This document shows positions 1 to 7,790 of a stretch of 14,308 nt of DNA, one piece after another. Numbering within the stretch: the stretch's first letter is position 1; every line of letters begins with the position of its first letter. Source of the stretch: CBDULQ01 sp965368115 (GTDB lineage: Bacteria; Pseudomonadota; Gammaproteobacteria; SZUA-229); contig CBDULQ010000081.1 in assembly GCA_965368115.1 (NCBI GenBank), forward strand, positions 1 to 14,308, written 5' to 3'. The notes under the pieces are model-generated. The model saw only the letters and a list, made by a program, of their open reading frames with translations, searched no databases and was not told the DNA's origin. The position numbers were made by a program, and so were the translations under genes.

Positions 1-25
1 GCTCTACCAACTGAGCTATCGGGGA
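1..25 (-). tRNA. 5' part of a tRNA gene, probably tRNA-Asn
   Basis: Read on the minus strand, the first 25 bases give a 7-base acceptor strand (TCCCCGA), then TA and a canonical D-arm (GCTC AGTTGGTA GAGC). This is the 5' start of a tRNA; the mature 5' end is at position 25. The anticodon lies outside the window, so the identity is not shown directly. The acceptor and D-arm resemble gammaproteobacterial tRNA-Asn, and I recall an aspC/uvrB/tRNA-Asn neighbourhood in related genomes, so Asn is an inference. It lies downstream of the aminotransferase gene on the same strand but has its own promoter. Confidence 0.85.
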
Positions 26-55
26 ATAGCAGGATGGTGCTCCTGAGAGGGCGCT

Positions 56-84
56 ATAGTACAGATTAGCCCCCTGCCGGTCAA
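56..84 (-). promoter_or_regulatory. sigma70 promoter of the tRNA gene
   Basis: On the minus strand there is TTGACC (positions 84-79) as -35, a 17-base spacer, and TACTAT (61-56) as -10. Each hexamer matches the consensus closely. The bases just after the -10 (AGCGCCCTC) form a GC-rich discriminator, which is typical of stable-RNA promoters under stringent control. Transcription would start near 48-50, giving a leader of about 24 bases before the tRNA. The promoter sits entirely in the 68-base gap between the aminotransferase stop and the tRNA. Confidence 0.8.
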
Positions 85-93
85 CCCAAAAAT

Positions 94-1281
<1,188 letters not shown>

Positions 1282-1324
1282 AGTCGTGATCCTGAATGCA
1301 GTATTTTTGGTTGTAAACCTGGCA

Positions 1325-1353
1325 ATTGTAAGCAATGTCGAAGCTTTTTGAAA
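1325..1353 (-). promoter_or_regulatory. possible promoter for the aminotransferase gene
   Basis: On the minus strand TACAAT (1330-1325, five of six consensus bases) is preceded at 17 bases by TTTCAA (1353-1348, three of six). This would start transcription near 1318, about 37 bases before the TTG start, and would place the promoter across the first codons of uvrB. The -10 is good and the -35 is poor. Confidence 0.4.
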
Positions 1354-3371
1354 TCACTACGAGTCATCAACCGGCGGGCGATCAGCCCAATGCGATCCAT
1401 CAGTTGCTGGAAGGGTTGCAGGATGGTTTGATGGACCAGACTCTGCTCGGTGTAACCGGTTCGGGCAAGACCTTCACCATCGCCAATGTGATTGCCGAGT
1501 CGCAGCGCCCGACGCTGATTCTGGCGCCGAACAAGACGCTCGCAGCCCAGCTCTATGGCGAAATGAAGGAGCTGTTTCCGCGCAATTCGGTGGAATATTT
1601 CGTCTCCTATTATGACTACTACCAGCCGGAGGCCTATGTGCCGGCCAGCGATACTTTCATCGAAAAGGACGCCTCGGTCAACGAGCACATCGAGCAGATG
1701 CGGCTGTCCGCCACCAAGGCATTGATGGAGCGTGAGGATGCGGTGATCGTTGCCACGGTCTCGTCGATCTACGGCCTGGGTGATCCCAAGTCTTACCTGA
1801 CCATGGTGCTGCACCTGGTGCGTGGCGATATGATCAATCAACGCGATATCCTGCGTCGGCTGGCGGAGATGCAATACACCCGTAACGACATCGAGCTGCG
1901 CCGTGGCTGTTACCGGGTGCGCGGTGAAGTGATCGACGTGCATCCCGCCGATTCGGAACGCGAGGCGGTGCGCATCGAGCTGTTCGATGATGAAGTGGAG
2001 CAGTTGAGTTACTTCGATCCGTTGACCGGTGAAGTATTGCGCAAGACCAGCCGACTGACCATCTATCCCAAGACCCATTACGTGACGCCGAGGCATACCA
2101 TCGAGGGTGCCATCGACCGGATCAAGGATGAACTGCGCGAACGACTGGCCGAACTGCGTGACAATAACAAACTGGTGGAAGCACAACGGCTGGAACAGCG
2201 CACCATGTTCGATATCGAAATGATGCGTGAGCTGGGTTACTGCACCGGCATCGAAAACTATTCGCGCTACCTGTCCGGACGTAACCCCGGCGAACCGCCA
2301 CCCTGTCTGTTCGACTATCTGCCCGACAACGCGCTGCTGGTCATCGACGAAAGCCACGTCACCATTCCTCAGCTCGGTGGCATGTATAAGGGCGATCGCT
2401 CACGCAAGGAGAACCTGGTGAACTACGGATTTCGTCTGCCCTCGGCACTGGACAATCGCCCTTTGCGGTTTGACGAATTCGAGAAGCTGCGTCCACAAAC
2501 CATTTTTGTATCGGCGACCCCGGGCTCCTATGAACAGGAACACGCATCGCAGGTGGTCGAGCAGGTGGTGCGCCCGACCGGTCTGGTCGACCCGGAAGTG
2601 GAGGTGCGCCCGGTGGCAACCCAGGTGGACGACGTGCTGTCGGAAATTAATCTACGGGTGGCCAAAAACGAGCGGGTATTGATTACCACCTTGACCAAGC
2701 GCATGGCCGAGGATCTGACTGATTACCTGGCCGAGCACGATGTGCGGGTCCGTTATCTGCATTCCGACATCGATACCGTTGAGCGCATGGAGATCATTCG
2801 TGATCTGCGTCTCGGTGAGTTCGATGTACTGGTTGGCATCAATCTATTGCGCGAAGGCCTGGATATGCCGGAGGTGTCACTGGTTGCCATCCTCGATGCA
2901 GACAAGGAAGGCTTTTTGCGTTCCGATCGCTCATTGATCCAGACCATAGGCCGGGCTGCACGGAATCTGAATGGTAAGGCGATTCTGTATGCGGACAGCA
3001 TTACCGGGTCGATGCGGCGGGCACTGGATGAAACCGATCGCCGACGGCAGAAACAGCAGGCTCATAATAAGGAACACGGTATTACGCCGAAAGGTATTCG
3101 CAAAGCCATCACCGATGTCATGGACGCGGGTTACGAGCAACGCTATCAGCAGCGTTTTCTCAAGGTGGCCGAGCACAGTGGTGAATATGCTCACCTGTCT
3201 GCGGAGCAGGCGAGTCACGAAATCGATCGGCTCGAAAAGCAGATGTATGAGCATGCAAAAAACCTCGAATTCGAAGAGGCGGCAGCGTTGCGAGACCGTA
3301 TCGAGGAGTTGAAAGCTGGCCCTGGGGGCGGGTGTCTAGAACCTGCCGGGCCGCTTTGGATTTACTTATAA
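1335..3371 (+). CDS. uvrB: UvrABC system protein B (excision nuclease subunit)
   Basis: UvrB is the DNA-damage-verifying helicase-like subunit of nucleotide excision repair. It is loaded by UvrA, then recruits UvrC for the incisions. The protein has 678 residues, close to the family norm of about 670. It shows Walker A GVTGSGKT (39-46), the beta-hairpin region with YYDYYQPEAYVP (92-103), the Walker B DESH box (338-341), and helicase motifs around ATPGSYE and near GINLLREGLDMPEV and QTIGRAARN. A C-terminal UVR motif near 634-667 (NLEFEEAAALRDRIEELK) would contact UvrC. Similarity to the E. coli protein is very high throughout. No LexA box (CTG-N10-CAG) is visible in the short upstream gap, and the Shine-Dalgarno signal before the ATG is weak. 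After the UVR motif there is a tail of about 18 unusual residues encoded by a stem-loop. Confidence 0.98.
   Translation: MSKLFEITTSHQPAGDQPNAIHQLLEGLQDGLMDQTLLGVTGSGKTFTIANVIAESQRPTLILAPNKTLAAQLYGEMKELFPRNSVEYFVSYYDYYQPEAYVPASDTFIEKDASVNEHIEQMRLSATKALMEREDAVIVATVSSIYGLGDPKSYLTMVLHLVRGDMINQRDILRRLAEMQYTRNDIELRRGCYRVRGEVIDVHPADSEREAVRIELFDDEVEQLSYFDPLTGEVLRKTSRLTIYPKTHYVTPRHTIEGAIDRIKDELRERLAELRDNNKLVEAQRLEQRTMFDIEMMRELGYCTGIENYSRYLSGRNPGEPPPCLFDYLPDNALLVIDESHVTIPQLGGMYKGDRSRKENLVNYGFRLPSALDNRPLRFDEFEKLRPQTIFVSATPGSYEQEHASQVVEQVVRPTGLVDPEVEVRPVATQVDDVLSEINLRVAKNERVLITTLTKRMAEDLTDYLAEHDVRVRYLHSDIDTVERMEIIRDLRLGEFDVLVGINLLREGLDMPEVSLVAILDADKEGFLRSDRSLIQTIGRAARNLNGKAILYADSITGSMRRALDETDRRRQKQQAHNKEHGITPKGIRKAITDVMDAGYEQRYQQRFLKVAEHSGEYAHLSAEQASHEIDRLEKQMYEHAKNLEFEEAAALRDRIEELKAGPGGGCLEPAGPLWIYL
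3312..3357 (+). terminator. strong stem-loop at the end of uvrB, possible terminator
   Basis: AAAGC (3312-3316) pairs with GCTTT (3353-3357), GGCCC (3318-3322) with GGGCC (3348-3352), and GGCGGGT (3327-3333) with ACCTGCC (3341-3347, one G-T pair). The loop is GTCTAGA, with small bulges at 3317 and 3323-3326. The structure lies wholly inside the coding sequence, just before its stop at 3369-3371. Only a short broken T run follows (GGATTTACTT), so it is not a textbook intrinsic terminator; it may instead protect or pause the transcript. Confidence 0.45.
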
Positions 3372-3587
3372 GTCATTGATAAAACTGCTATTGTTCAATA
3401 GCTCATTCGTTCGATCCAGTATCCTTTTTCAGGAAAAATTCCTATGTAGGATATGTGGATTACTGTCTATTGTTAATTCACACATGTAAGAAAACAACAT
3501 CGCTAATCGGTTGTTGTTCTCGGGGAATACATGCGCTCCCGATGTTTTTAGTGTGTTCCCAAATTCGTATTTCCCAAAGGCGATGTA
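3372..3587. other. 216-base intergenic region, uvrB to pilG-like gene
   Basis: This AT-rich stretch separates the repair gene from the chemosensory cluster and must hold the cluster's promoter if the cluster is transcribed on its own. I found no convincing -35/-10 pair. It contains a perfect inverted repeat (3387-3402), a second small palindrome AGGAA-AAA-TTCCT (3431-3443), and AACAAC/GTTGTT (3493-3498 and 3510-3515). AAAGG at 3576-3580 is the ribosome binding site of the next gene. Confidence 0.6.
3387..3402. repeat. perfect inverted repeat
   Basis: GCTATTG-TT-CAATAGC: seven paired bases around a two-base centre. There is no T run after it, so it looks more like a protein-binding operator than a terminator, but its role is unknown. 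Confidence 0.5.
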
Positions 3588-4421
3588 ATGAGTAATGTTC
3601 AAGAGTTCAATGTCCATCTCATAGGTATTCCTGGCCAGGATAAACAGATGTTGCAACGGGTAATCCGTCTGCGTGGCGATTCGGGAATCGCGCGTAGTTA
3701 TCGTATTACCGAAGACAGTGATCCGGCGCCTGGAAAGCTCTATGTCGTGAATTCCGATAACGATGATTCTATCGCTTACTGGTGCCGTCGCTTTCTTGAT
3801 GAAAAGAAACGCCCCAAAGTACCCACAGTCTTTGCCGGTAATCGGCGAGTAAAGGCCGATGGCGTGTACCAGGTGCGCATGCCGTTTCGGGCAACCGAAG
3901 TGCTGGGCGTTTTCGATACGATTACCGTCAAGGAAATGAATTATATTCCGGAACTGACGATTGGTGGCGACGCCAATGATATGGATCTGCCGCAAAACTT
4001 TCTTGAACAGCTGGCGGAAGCGCAATTAACCAGTGGCCATCAGTTCACTGCAATGGTTGTGGATGACAGCCAGCCGGTACGTAAACAGCTTGAAATCGAA
4101 CTGAAAATGCTGGGCGCCAAAGTGGCAATGGCCGAATCGGGCGAGCAGGCGCTCGAACTCTCCAGGAATCAGAATTTCGACATTGTGTTTCTTGATGTAA
4201 TGATGCCTGGTATTGACGGATATAAAGTCTGTAAAGCGCTAAAAAAGGATGCCCGGTATAAGAATGTACCGGTCATTATGCTGACTGGAAAATCGTCTCC
4301 ATTCGACAAGGTTAAAGGCACTCTGTCCGGATGCGATACCTATCTTACCAAGCCGCTGCAGCATCAGGAGTTCCAGAACGTTACACGTAAATTCATGCCG
4401 CGGGCCGCGGTAGGAAACTAG
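3588..4421 (+). CDS. pilG: PilG-like response regulator with an N-terminal pseudo-receiver-like domain
   Basis: Phosphoreceiver output of a Pil-Chp type system; PilG in other bacteria promotes pilus extension and cAMP signalling. The protein has 277 residues, about twice the length of classical PilG (about 135). Residues 152-271 are a complete receiver: acidic pair D159-D160, phosphorylation site D203 in FLDVMMPGIDG, T233 in VIMLTGK, and K255 in YLTKP. The SSPFDKVKGTLSGCD segment is a PilG hallmark. Residues 1-150 have no clear family by eye, but the order of short strands (NVHLIGIP, KLYVVNSD, VPTVFAGN) ending in YQVRMPF suggests a second receiver fold lacking the catalytic aspartates and with R for K. 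AAAGG lies 7 bases before the ATG. It is the first gene of the chemosensory cluster. The symbol rests on the C-terminal half and the gene order. Confidence 0.85.
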   Translation: MSNVQEFNVHLIGIPGQDKQMLQRVIRLRGDSGIARSYRITEDSDPAPGKLYVVNSDNDDSIAYWCRRFLDEKKRPKVPTVFAGNRRVKADGVYQVRMPFRATEVLGVFDTITVKEMNYIPELTIGGDANDMDLPQNFLEQLAEAQLTSGHQFTAMVVDDSQPVRKQLEIELKMLGAKVAMAESGEQALELSRNQNFDIVFLDVMMPGIDGYKVCKALKKDARYKNVPVIMLTGKSSPFDKVKGTLSGCDTYLTKPLQHQEFQNVTRKFMPRAAVGN

Positions 4422-4458
4422 CGATGTGTGTTATATCGCTGGTTTCTCAAATGAGAAA
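4420..4458 (+). other. two adjacent small stem-loops after the pilG-like gene
   Basis: AGCGAT (4420-4425) pairs with ATCGCT (4435-4440), starting on the stop codon, and TTTCTC (4443-4448) pairs with GAGAAA (4453-4458). Neither is followed by a clear T run. They may be processing or attenuation elements between pilG and pilH, or may be chance. Confidence 0.35.
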
Positions 4459-4519
4459 TTGGCCTATTCAAAAGGCGAAATATCTATCCTAATGTCAGTT
4501 AGCGAAAGCCGAAGGTCGC

Positions 4520-4537
4520 ATTGAGTGATCAATTTTT
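4520..4537 (+). terminator. weak terminator-like hairpin in the pilG-pilH gap
   Basis: ATTGA (4520-4524), loop GTGA, TCAAT (4529-4533), running into TTTTT (4533-4537). The stem is only five pairs and AT-rich, so at best it terminates partially. TTGAGT at 4521 could alternatively be a -35 box, but no good -10 follows at 16-18 bases. Confidence 0.2.
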
Positions 4538-4572
4538 AAGATGTAATTAATACTTATTTAGAGGGAAGTATT

Positions 4573-4938
4573 ATGGCTATTAATAAAGTGTTACTGGTTG
4601 ATGATTCGCCAACTGATTTGGCAAACATTCGTTCGATTGTTGCCGATGCGGGTTATTCAGTCGTTACTGCAACTTCCGGCAACGAAGCGGTGGAAGCTGC
4701 GATTAAGGAGATGCCAGATCTGATATTCATGGATATCGTCATGGAAGGTGCGGATGGTTACGATGCTTGCCGTGAGATTACTCAGAATGGCAGCACAAAA
4801 AATATTCCAGTGGTCTTCGTCACCAGTAAGAACCAGAAAGCCGATCGGGTTTGGGCAGAGCTACAGGGCGGTAAAGCATTCATTACCAAGCCTTATACCC
4901 CTGAACAGATCCTCGATCAGATCAGCCAGTTGAACTAG
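4573..4938 (+). CDS. pilH: PilH-like single-domain response regulator
   Basis: Receiver-only regulator (121 residues, typical size). In Pil-Chp systems PilH counteracts or complements PilG, acting as a second output or phosphate sink for pilus retraction. Visible residues are the acidic pair D10-D11 in LLVDDSPTD, phosphorylation site D54 in MDIVMEGADGY, T84 in VFVTSK, and K106 in ITKPY. The segment KADRVWAELQGGKAF is the part that most resembles PilH (DKVWGKRQGA in Pseudomonas, from memory). An oddity is Glu in place of the usual Pro four residues after D54 (DIVME, not DIVMP). A strong ribosome binding site (GAGGGAAG, 4561-4568) precedes the ATG. The 151-base gap before it means it may also have its own promoter. 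pilI follows after 9 bases. Confidence 0.9.
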   Translation: MAINKVLLVDDSPTDLANIRSIVADAGYSVVTATSGNEAVEAAIKEMPDLIFMDIVMEGADGYDACREITQNGSTKNIPVVFVTSKNQKADRVWAELQGGKAFITKPYTPEQILDQISQLN

Positions 4939-4947
4939 GACAATCCA

Positions 4948-5487
4948 ATGGGTGTTGAACCTGATAACTGGCTGACACCGGAACAGGCCTTAACCAGGTT
5001 CAAACGTCCCGATGCGCCGATATTCGAATTTGATTTATCGACTAGAACGCAGCTGAATGCACGCTTTGGTTTTACTCTGGGCAATATCGGCATCCTTGTG
5101 CCTGAGGGATCATTGAGTGAGGTGGTGCGAAGTTTTTCCGTCTTCCCGGTCCCTAATACCCGGATATGGATGAGGGGACTCGCCAACCTGCGCGGTAACC
5201 TGGTGCCTGTCTATGATCTTGCCTTGATGCTTGGATTATCAGATACACCGATGAAGCCTGAAAATCTTCTGGTTCTTGAAAAAGGCATACGGTCGATTGG
5301 TGTTCTTGTCGATAATCTGCCTAGATCAAGAGACCTGAGCAAGTGGCATCCTCTCAAGCACATGCCAAAATTACCCTCGAACATAAATGAATTTGTCAAA
5401 GAACTTTACTCAGTCGACGAAATGATCTGGATGAGTTTCGATCATGTTGGATTTTTTGAGTCGATCAAGGAAAAGGTAGCCTGCTAG
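4948..5487 (+). CDS. pilI: PilI-like CheW-domain coupling protein
   Basis: CheW-type adaptor (179 residues) expected to join the receptor tip to the P5 domain of the kinase in the cytoplasm. The CheW hallmark is intact: VVRSFSVFPVPNTRIWMRGLANLRGNL with NLRG at 80-83, followed by VPVYDLALMLG (86-96). The N-terminal part (PEQALTRFKR) resembles PilI proteins, which carry a short extension before the CheW fold. An AGGA motif that includes the end of the pilH stop codon (4937-4940) lies 7 bases before the ATG, pointing to cotranscription and coupled translation with pilH. This is the only one of the three CheW-like genes here that keeps the NLRG motif. Confidence 0.88.
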   Translation: MGVEPDNWLTPEQALTRFKRPDAPIFEFDLSTRTQLNARFGFTLGNIGILVPEGSLSEVVRSFSVFPVPNTRIWMRGLANLRGNLVPVYDLALMLGLSDTPMKPENLLVLEKGIRSIGVLVDNLPRSRDLSKWHPLKHMPKLPSNINEFVKELYSVDEMIWMSFDHVGFFESIKEKVAC

Positions 5488-5550
5488 TCAGGCAGCGTCG
5501 TTTTTGAGTAAATCAATCACTAGTGCGGATTTAGTCTGGAGAATATAGTT

Positions 5551-7746
5551 ATGCGATCTCTTAATTTCAGAATGCCTAAGTCGGGTAAGAAGGGCAGGCT
5601 CGGGGGTATAAGGATTACCCAGAAGCTGACTGGTCTGCTCATTGGTTTGATGGTTGGATTCGTCGTCATCGGTTTTGCATATTATCAGGTACTTGAATCG
5701 GAGAGTGAAGCGATCAGGGTATCCGAGCGTATGGTTCAGTTTGAGAATGGAATTCACGAGGTCCAGGTCGACCTGTTGAATGCGCGTCGAAGCGAGAGTG
5801 AATTCTATCTTAAAAAATACCCGATTCTTCTTGGTAAGTTCGATACCCGGATCATTGTGGCCAGTCAGAAGCTGAAAGACCTGACCAGCCTGGTAAAAGG
5901 TGAGGGCGACCTGAGTATCATTACACAGCTGGGTGACGCATTCGAGGTCTATCGTGAGCGCTTCATTAAAGCGGCGGAGGCGCAGGTTGAGATAGGCCTG
6001 GATGAAAACACCGGTATGTTGGTGGATCTTTATGATAATGCAGATATCCTGGGTCAGGATATCAATAGTCTTAACTACCCGGCTCTGGAAGCTAATTTTC
6101 TTAAGATCAGGCAGATCGAAAATGCTTTCCTGATCGAAGAGAAAGACGAACATAAAGAAGCTATGGCCGGGGAGATCGCTGCATTTAGAAGCACCCTGGA
6201 TAAAAGTAAACTGTCTTCAGCGAATAAGCAGAAAATTCTCAGCGAACTGCTGGCATATGCCGATATCTTTAATCAGATTGCGGTTGCCGTGGATAAGTCC
6301 AAAGAGCTGAGGAAAGATGTACAGCTCTCTGTTAAACAGATCGAGCCGCTTTTCGAAGAACTGGTTAATCGAAGCAAGCAGATTATTTCATCGACTCGCC
6401 AACAGGCTTCAGATAACCGAAATCAGATCACCGCTTTCTTTATTACCACTATCATGGTTATCGCGGTCCTTGTTTCCATTGCACTATTCCTGCTGGCACG
6501 GTCCATTATTTCACCGATGCGTAAACTTCAGGATACGGTTGTTAAGGTAAACGAGGGTGATATTACCGCGAGGGCCCGCCTGAGTCGTTCGGACGAACTG
6601 GGTGAACTGGCTGATGCCTTCGACAAACTGCTGGATGAACGTGTAGCCAGTCTGGCGGAAGCCGAGAAGGAAAGTGAAAAACTGAACGAATCGGTAATCG
6701 AGATGATCAAGGCGGTAAGTCGACTGGCACAGGGTAAAGACCTGGCGGTTAAGATTCCGGTATCGGAAGATATTACCGGTGCTATCGGAGACTCACTTAA
6801 CCTGCTGGCCAAGGAAACCGCAAAAACCCTGCGTGACGTTAAGCTGACGTCTGACCAGGTTGCCAATGTATCCAAAGTGGTTAAACAACAATCTGACCAC
6901 ATCATCTCGGTGGCCAACAACGAGCGAAAAGAGGTTGAAGAAACCGCTGTTATGCTGCGCGAATCGGTGAAGGCGATGAATAGCATGGCCAGTGATGCGC
7001 AGAATGCGAACGGCCAGGCCGCGAAAACAATCGAGAATACTCAGAATGCGTTGAATACGGTATTGTCGTCTGTCGAGGGTATCAACTCGATTCGAAATAC
7101 TATCAGTGAGACTGAGAAACGGATTAAGCGACTGGGTGACCGTTCCCAGGAAATCTCCGGTATCGTAAACCTGATTAACAGCATCGCGGAACGTACCCAC
7201 ATCCTGGCATTGAACGCCAGTATGCATGCCGCGTCCGCTGGTGAGGCCGGTCGCGGATTCGCTGTGGTTGCGGACGAGGTACAGCGACTTGCCGAGAATG
7301 CACGTGAGGCGACTTCTGAAATCTCCACGGTGGTAAACAATATCCGGGTCGAGACAGCGGATACGGTTACCACCATGAATAATGTAATCAGTCAGGTGGC
7401 CGAAGGTACTCGCCTCGCCGAACAGGCTGGACGCAGTATGAAAGAAACTCAGCAGGCGACCGCTGAACTGGTGCGTTCTGTACAGCAAATCGCCGATAGC
7501 TCTGTCAAACAGGTGAATATCAGTAAACAACTGCTGGAGCGTGCTCGACAGATCCAGGATAGTACCGAGCAGACAGGTCGTGAACTGTTCGAGCAGACCA
7601 AGAGTACGGATACGCTGGTTAAATTCTCGCAGACACTGGTATCGACTGTGGGCGTATTCAGGCTTCCCGGTGAGGGAGGGGCTGAGCCGGCACCTTCAAC
7701 CGATCCGGAGTTCACCGGGACCGAGGAATTCAAGGCGGCAGGTTGA
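5551..7746 (+). CDS. pilJ: PilJ-like methyl-accepting chemoreceptor with HBM-like sensor
   Basis: Membrane chemoreceptor of 731 residues. Order: basic cytoplasmic start (1-25), membrane helix 1 (about 26-48), a helical periplasmic sensor (about 50-290), membrane helix 2 (about 293-316), HAMP (about 317-371), a second HAMP-like segment with ITGAIGDSLN (about 380-430) as in PilJ proteins, and the coiled-coil signalling domain with its hairpin tip near 546-586 (ILALNA, GEAGRGFAVVADEVQRLAE). The sensor has two matching helical motifs, ARRSESEFYLKK (78-89) and IRQIENAFLIEE (186-197). This pattern is like helical bimodular (HBM) sensors such as McpS and unlike the tandem domains of Pseudomonas PilJ. 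No C-terminal methyltransferase-docking pentapeptide of the NWETF type is seen. TGGAGAA (5534-5540) is the ribosome binding site. The symbol reflects position and the cytoplasmic half; the ligand is unknown. Confidence 0.9.
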   Translation: MRSLNFRMPKSGKKGRLGGIRITQKLTGLLIGLMVGFVVIGFAYYQVLESESEAIRVSERMVQFENGIHEVQVDLLNARRSESEFYLKKYPILLGKFDTRIIVASQKLKDLTSLVKGEGDLSIITQLGDAFEVYRERFIKAAEAQVEIGLDENTGMLVDLYDNADILGQDINSLNYPALEANFLKIRQIENAFLIEEKDEHKEAMAGEIAAFRSTLDKSKLSSANKQKILSELLAYADIFNQIAVAVDKSKELRKDVQLSVKQIEPLFEELVNRSKQIISSTRQQASDNRNQITAFFITTIMVIAVLVSIALFLLARSIISPMRKLQDTVVKVNEGDITARARLSRSDELGELADAFDKLLDERVASLAEAEKESEKLNESVIEMIKAVSRLAQGKDLAVKIPVSEDITGAIGDSLNLLAKETAKTLRDVKLTSDQVANVSKVVKQQSDHIISVANNERKEVEETAVMLRESVKAMNSMASDAQNANGQAAKTIENTQNALNTVLSSVEGINSIRNTISETEKRIKRLGDRSQEISGIVNLINSIAERTHILALNASMHAASAGEAGRGFAVVADEVQRLAENAREATSEISTVVNNIRVETADTVTTMNNVISQVAEGTRLAEQAGRSMKETQQATAELVRSVQQIADSSVKQVNISKQLLERARQIQDSTEQTGRELFEQTKSTDTLVKFSQTLVSTVGVFRLPGEGGAEPAPSTDPEFTGTEEFKAAG

Positions 7747-7772
7747 TCATCGATTAGTTTCGATGTTGATCA
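7743..7772. repeat. paired TTGATCA repeats before the kinase gene
   Basis: TTGATCA occurs at 7743-7749 and again at 7766-7772. Because TGATCA is itself a palindrome and ATCGA/TCGAT flank the centre, the region can also fold as an imperfect hairpin. The first copy overlaps the receptor's stop codon; the second is followed by a TATATAAAG stretch. It may be an operator or an internal control point, but could be chance. Confidence 0.3.
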
Positions 7773-7790
7773 CTATATAAAGAGTCAACG

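Noticed and set aside
1282..1334. LexA (SOS) box upstream of uvrB
   Set aside because: I looked for CTG-N10-CAG in the gap. CTG occurs, but no CAG lies at the right distance.
1282..1335. TTG start at 1335 for the aminotransferase
   Set aside because: It would overlap the uvrB start codon and add 18 residues that do not look like the family. The TTG at 1281 has a well-placed AGGA and is followed by the normal N-terminal sequence.
3429..4025. Open frame of 198 codons on the minus strand
   Set aside because: It is antisense to the PilG-like gene, whose C-terminal receiver fixes the true strand and frame.
4456..4480. Sigma54 promoter-like GG...GC in the pilG-pilH gap
   Set aside because: In TTGGCCTATTCAAAAGGC the GG and GC are two bases too far apart for a -24/-12 element, and the flanking bases do not match.
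6793..7530. Open frame of 245 codons on the minus strand
   Set aside because: It is opposite the conserved signalling domain of the receptor.
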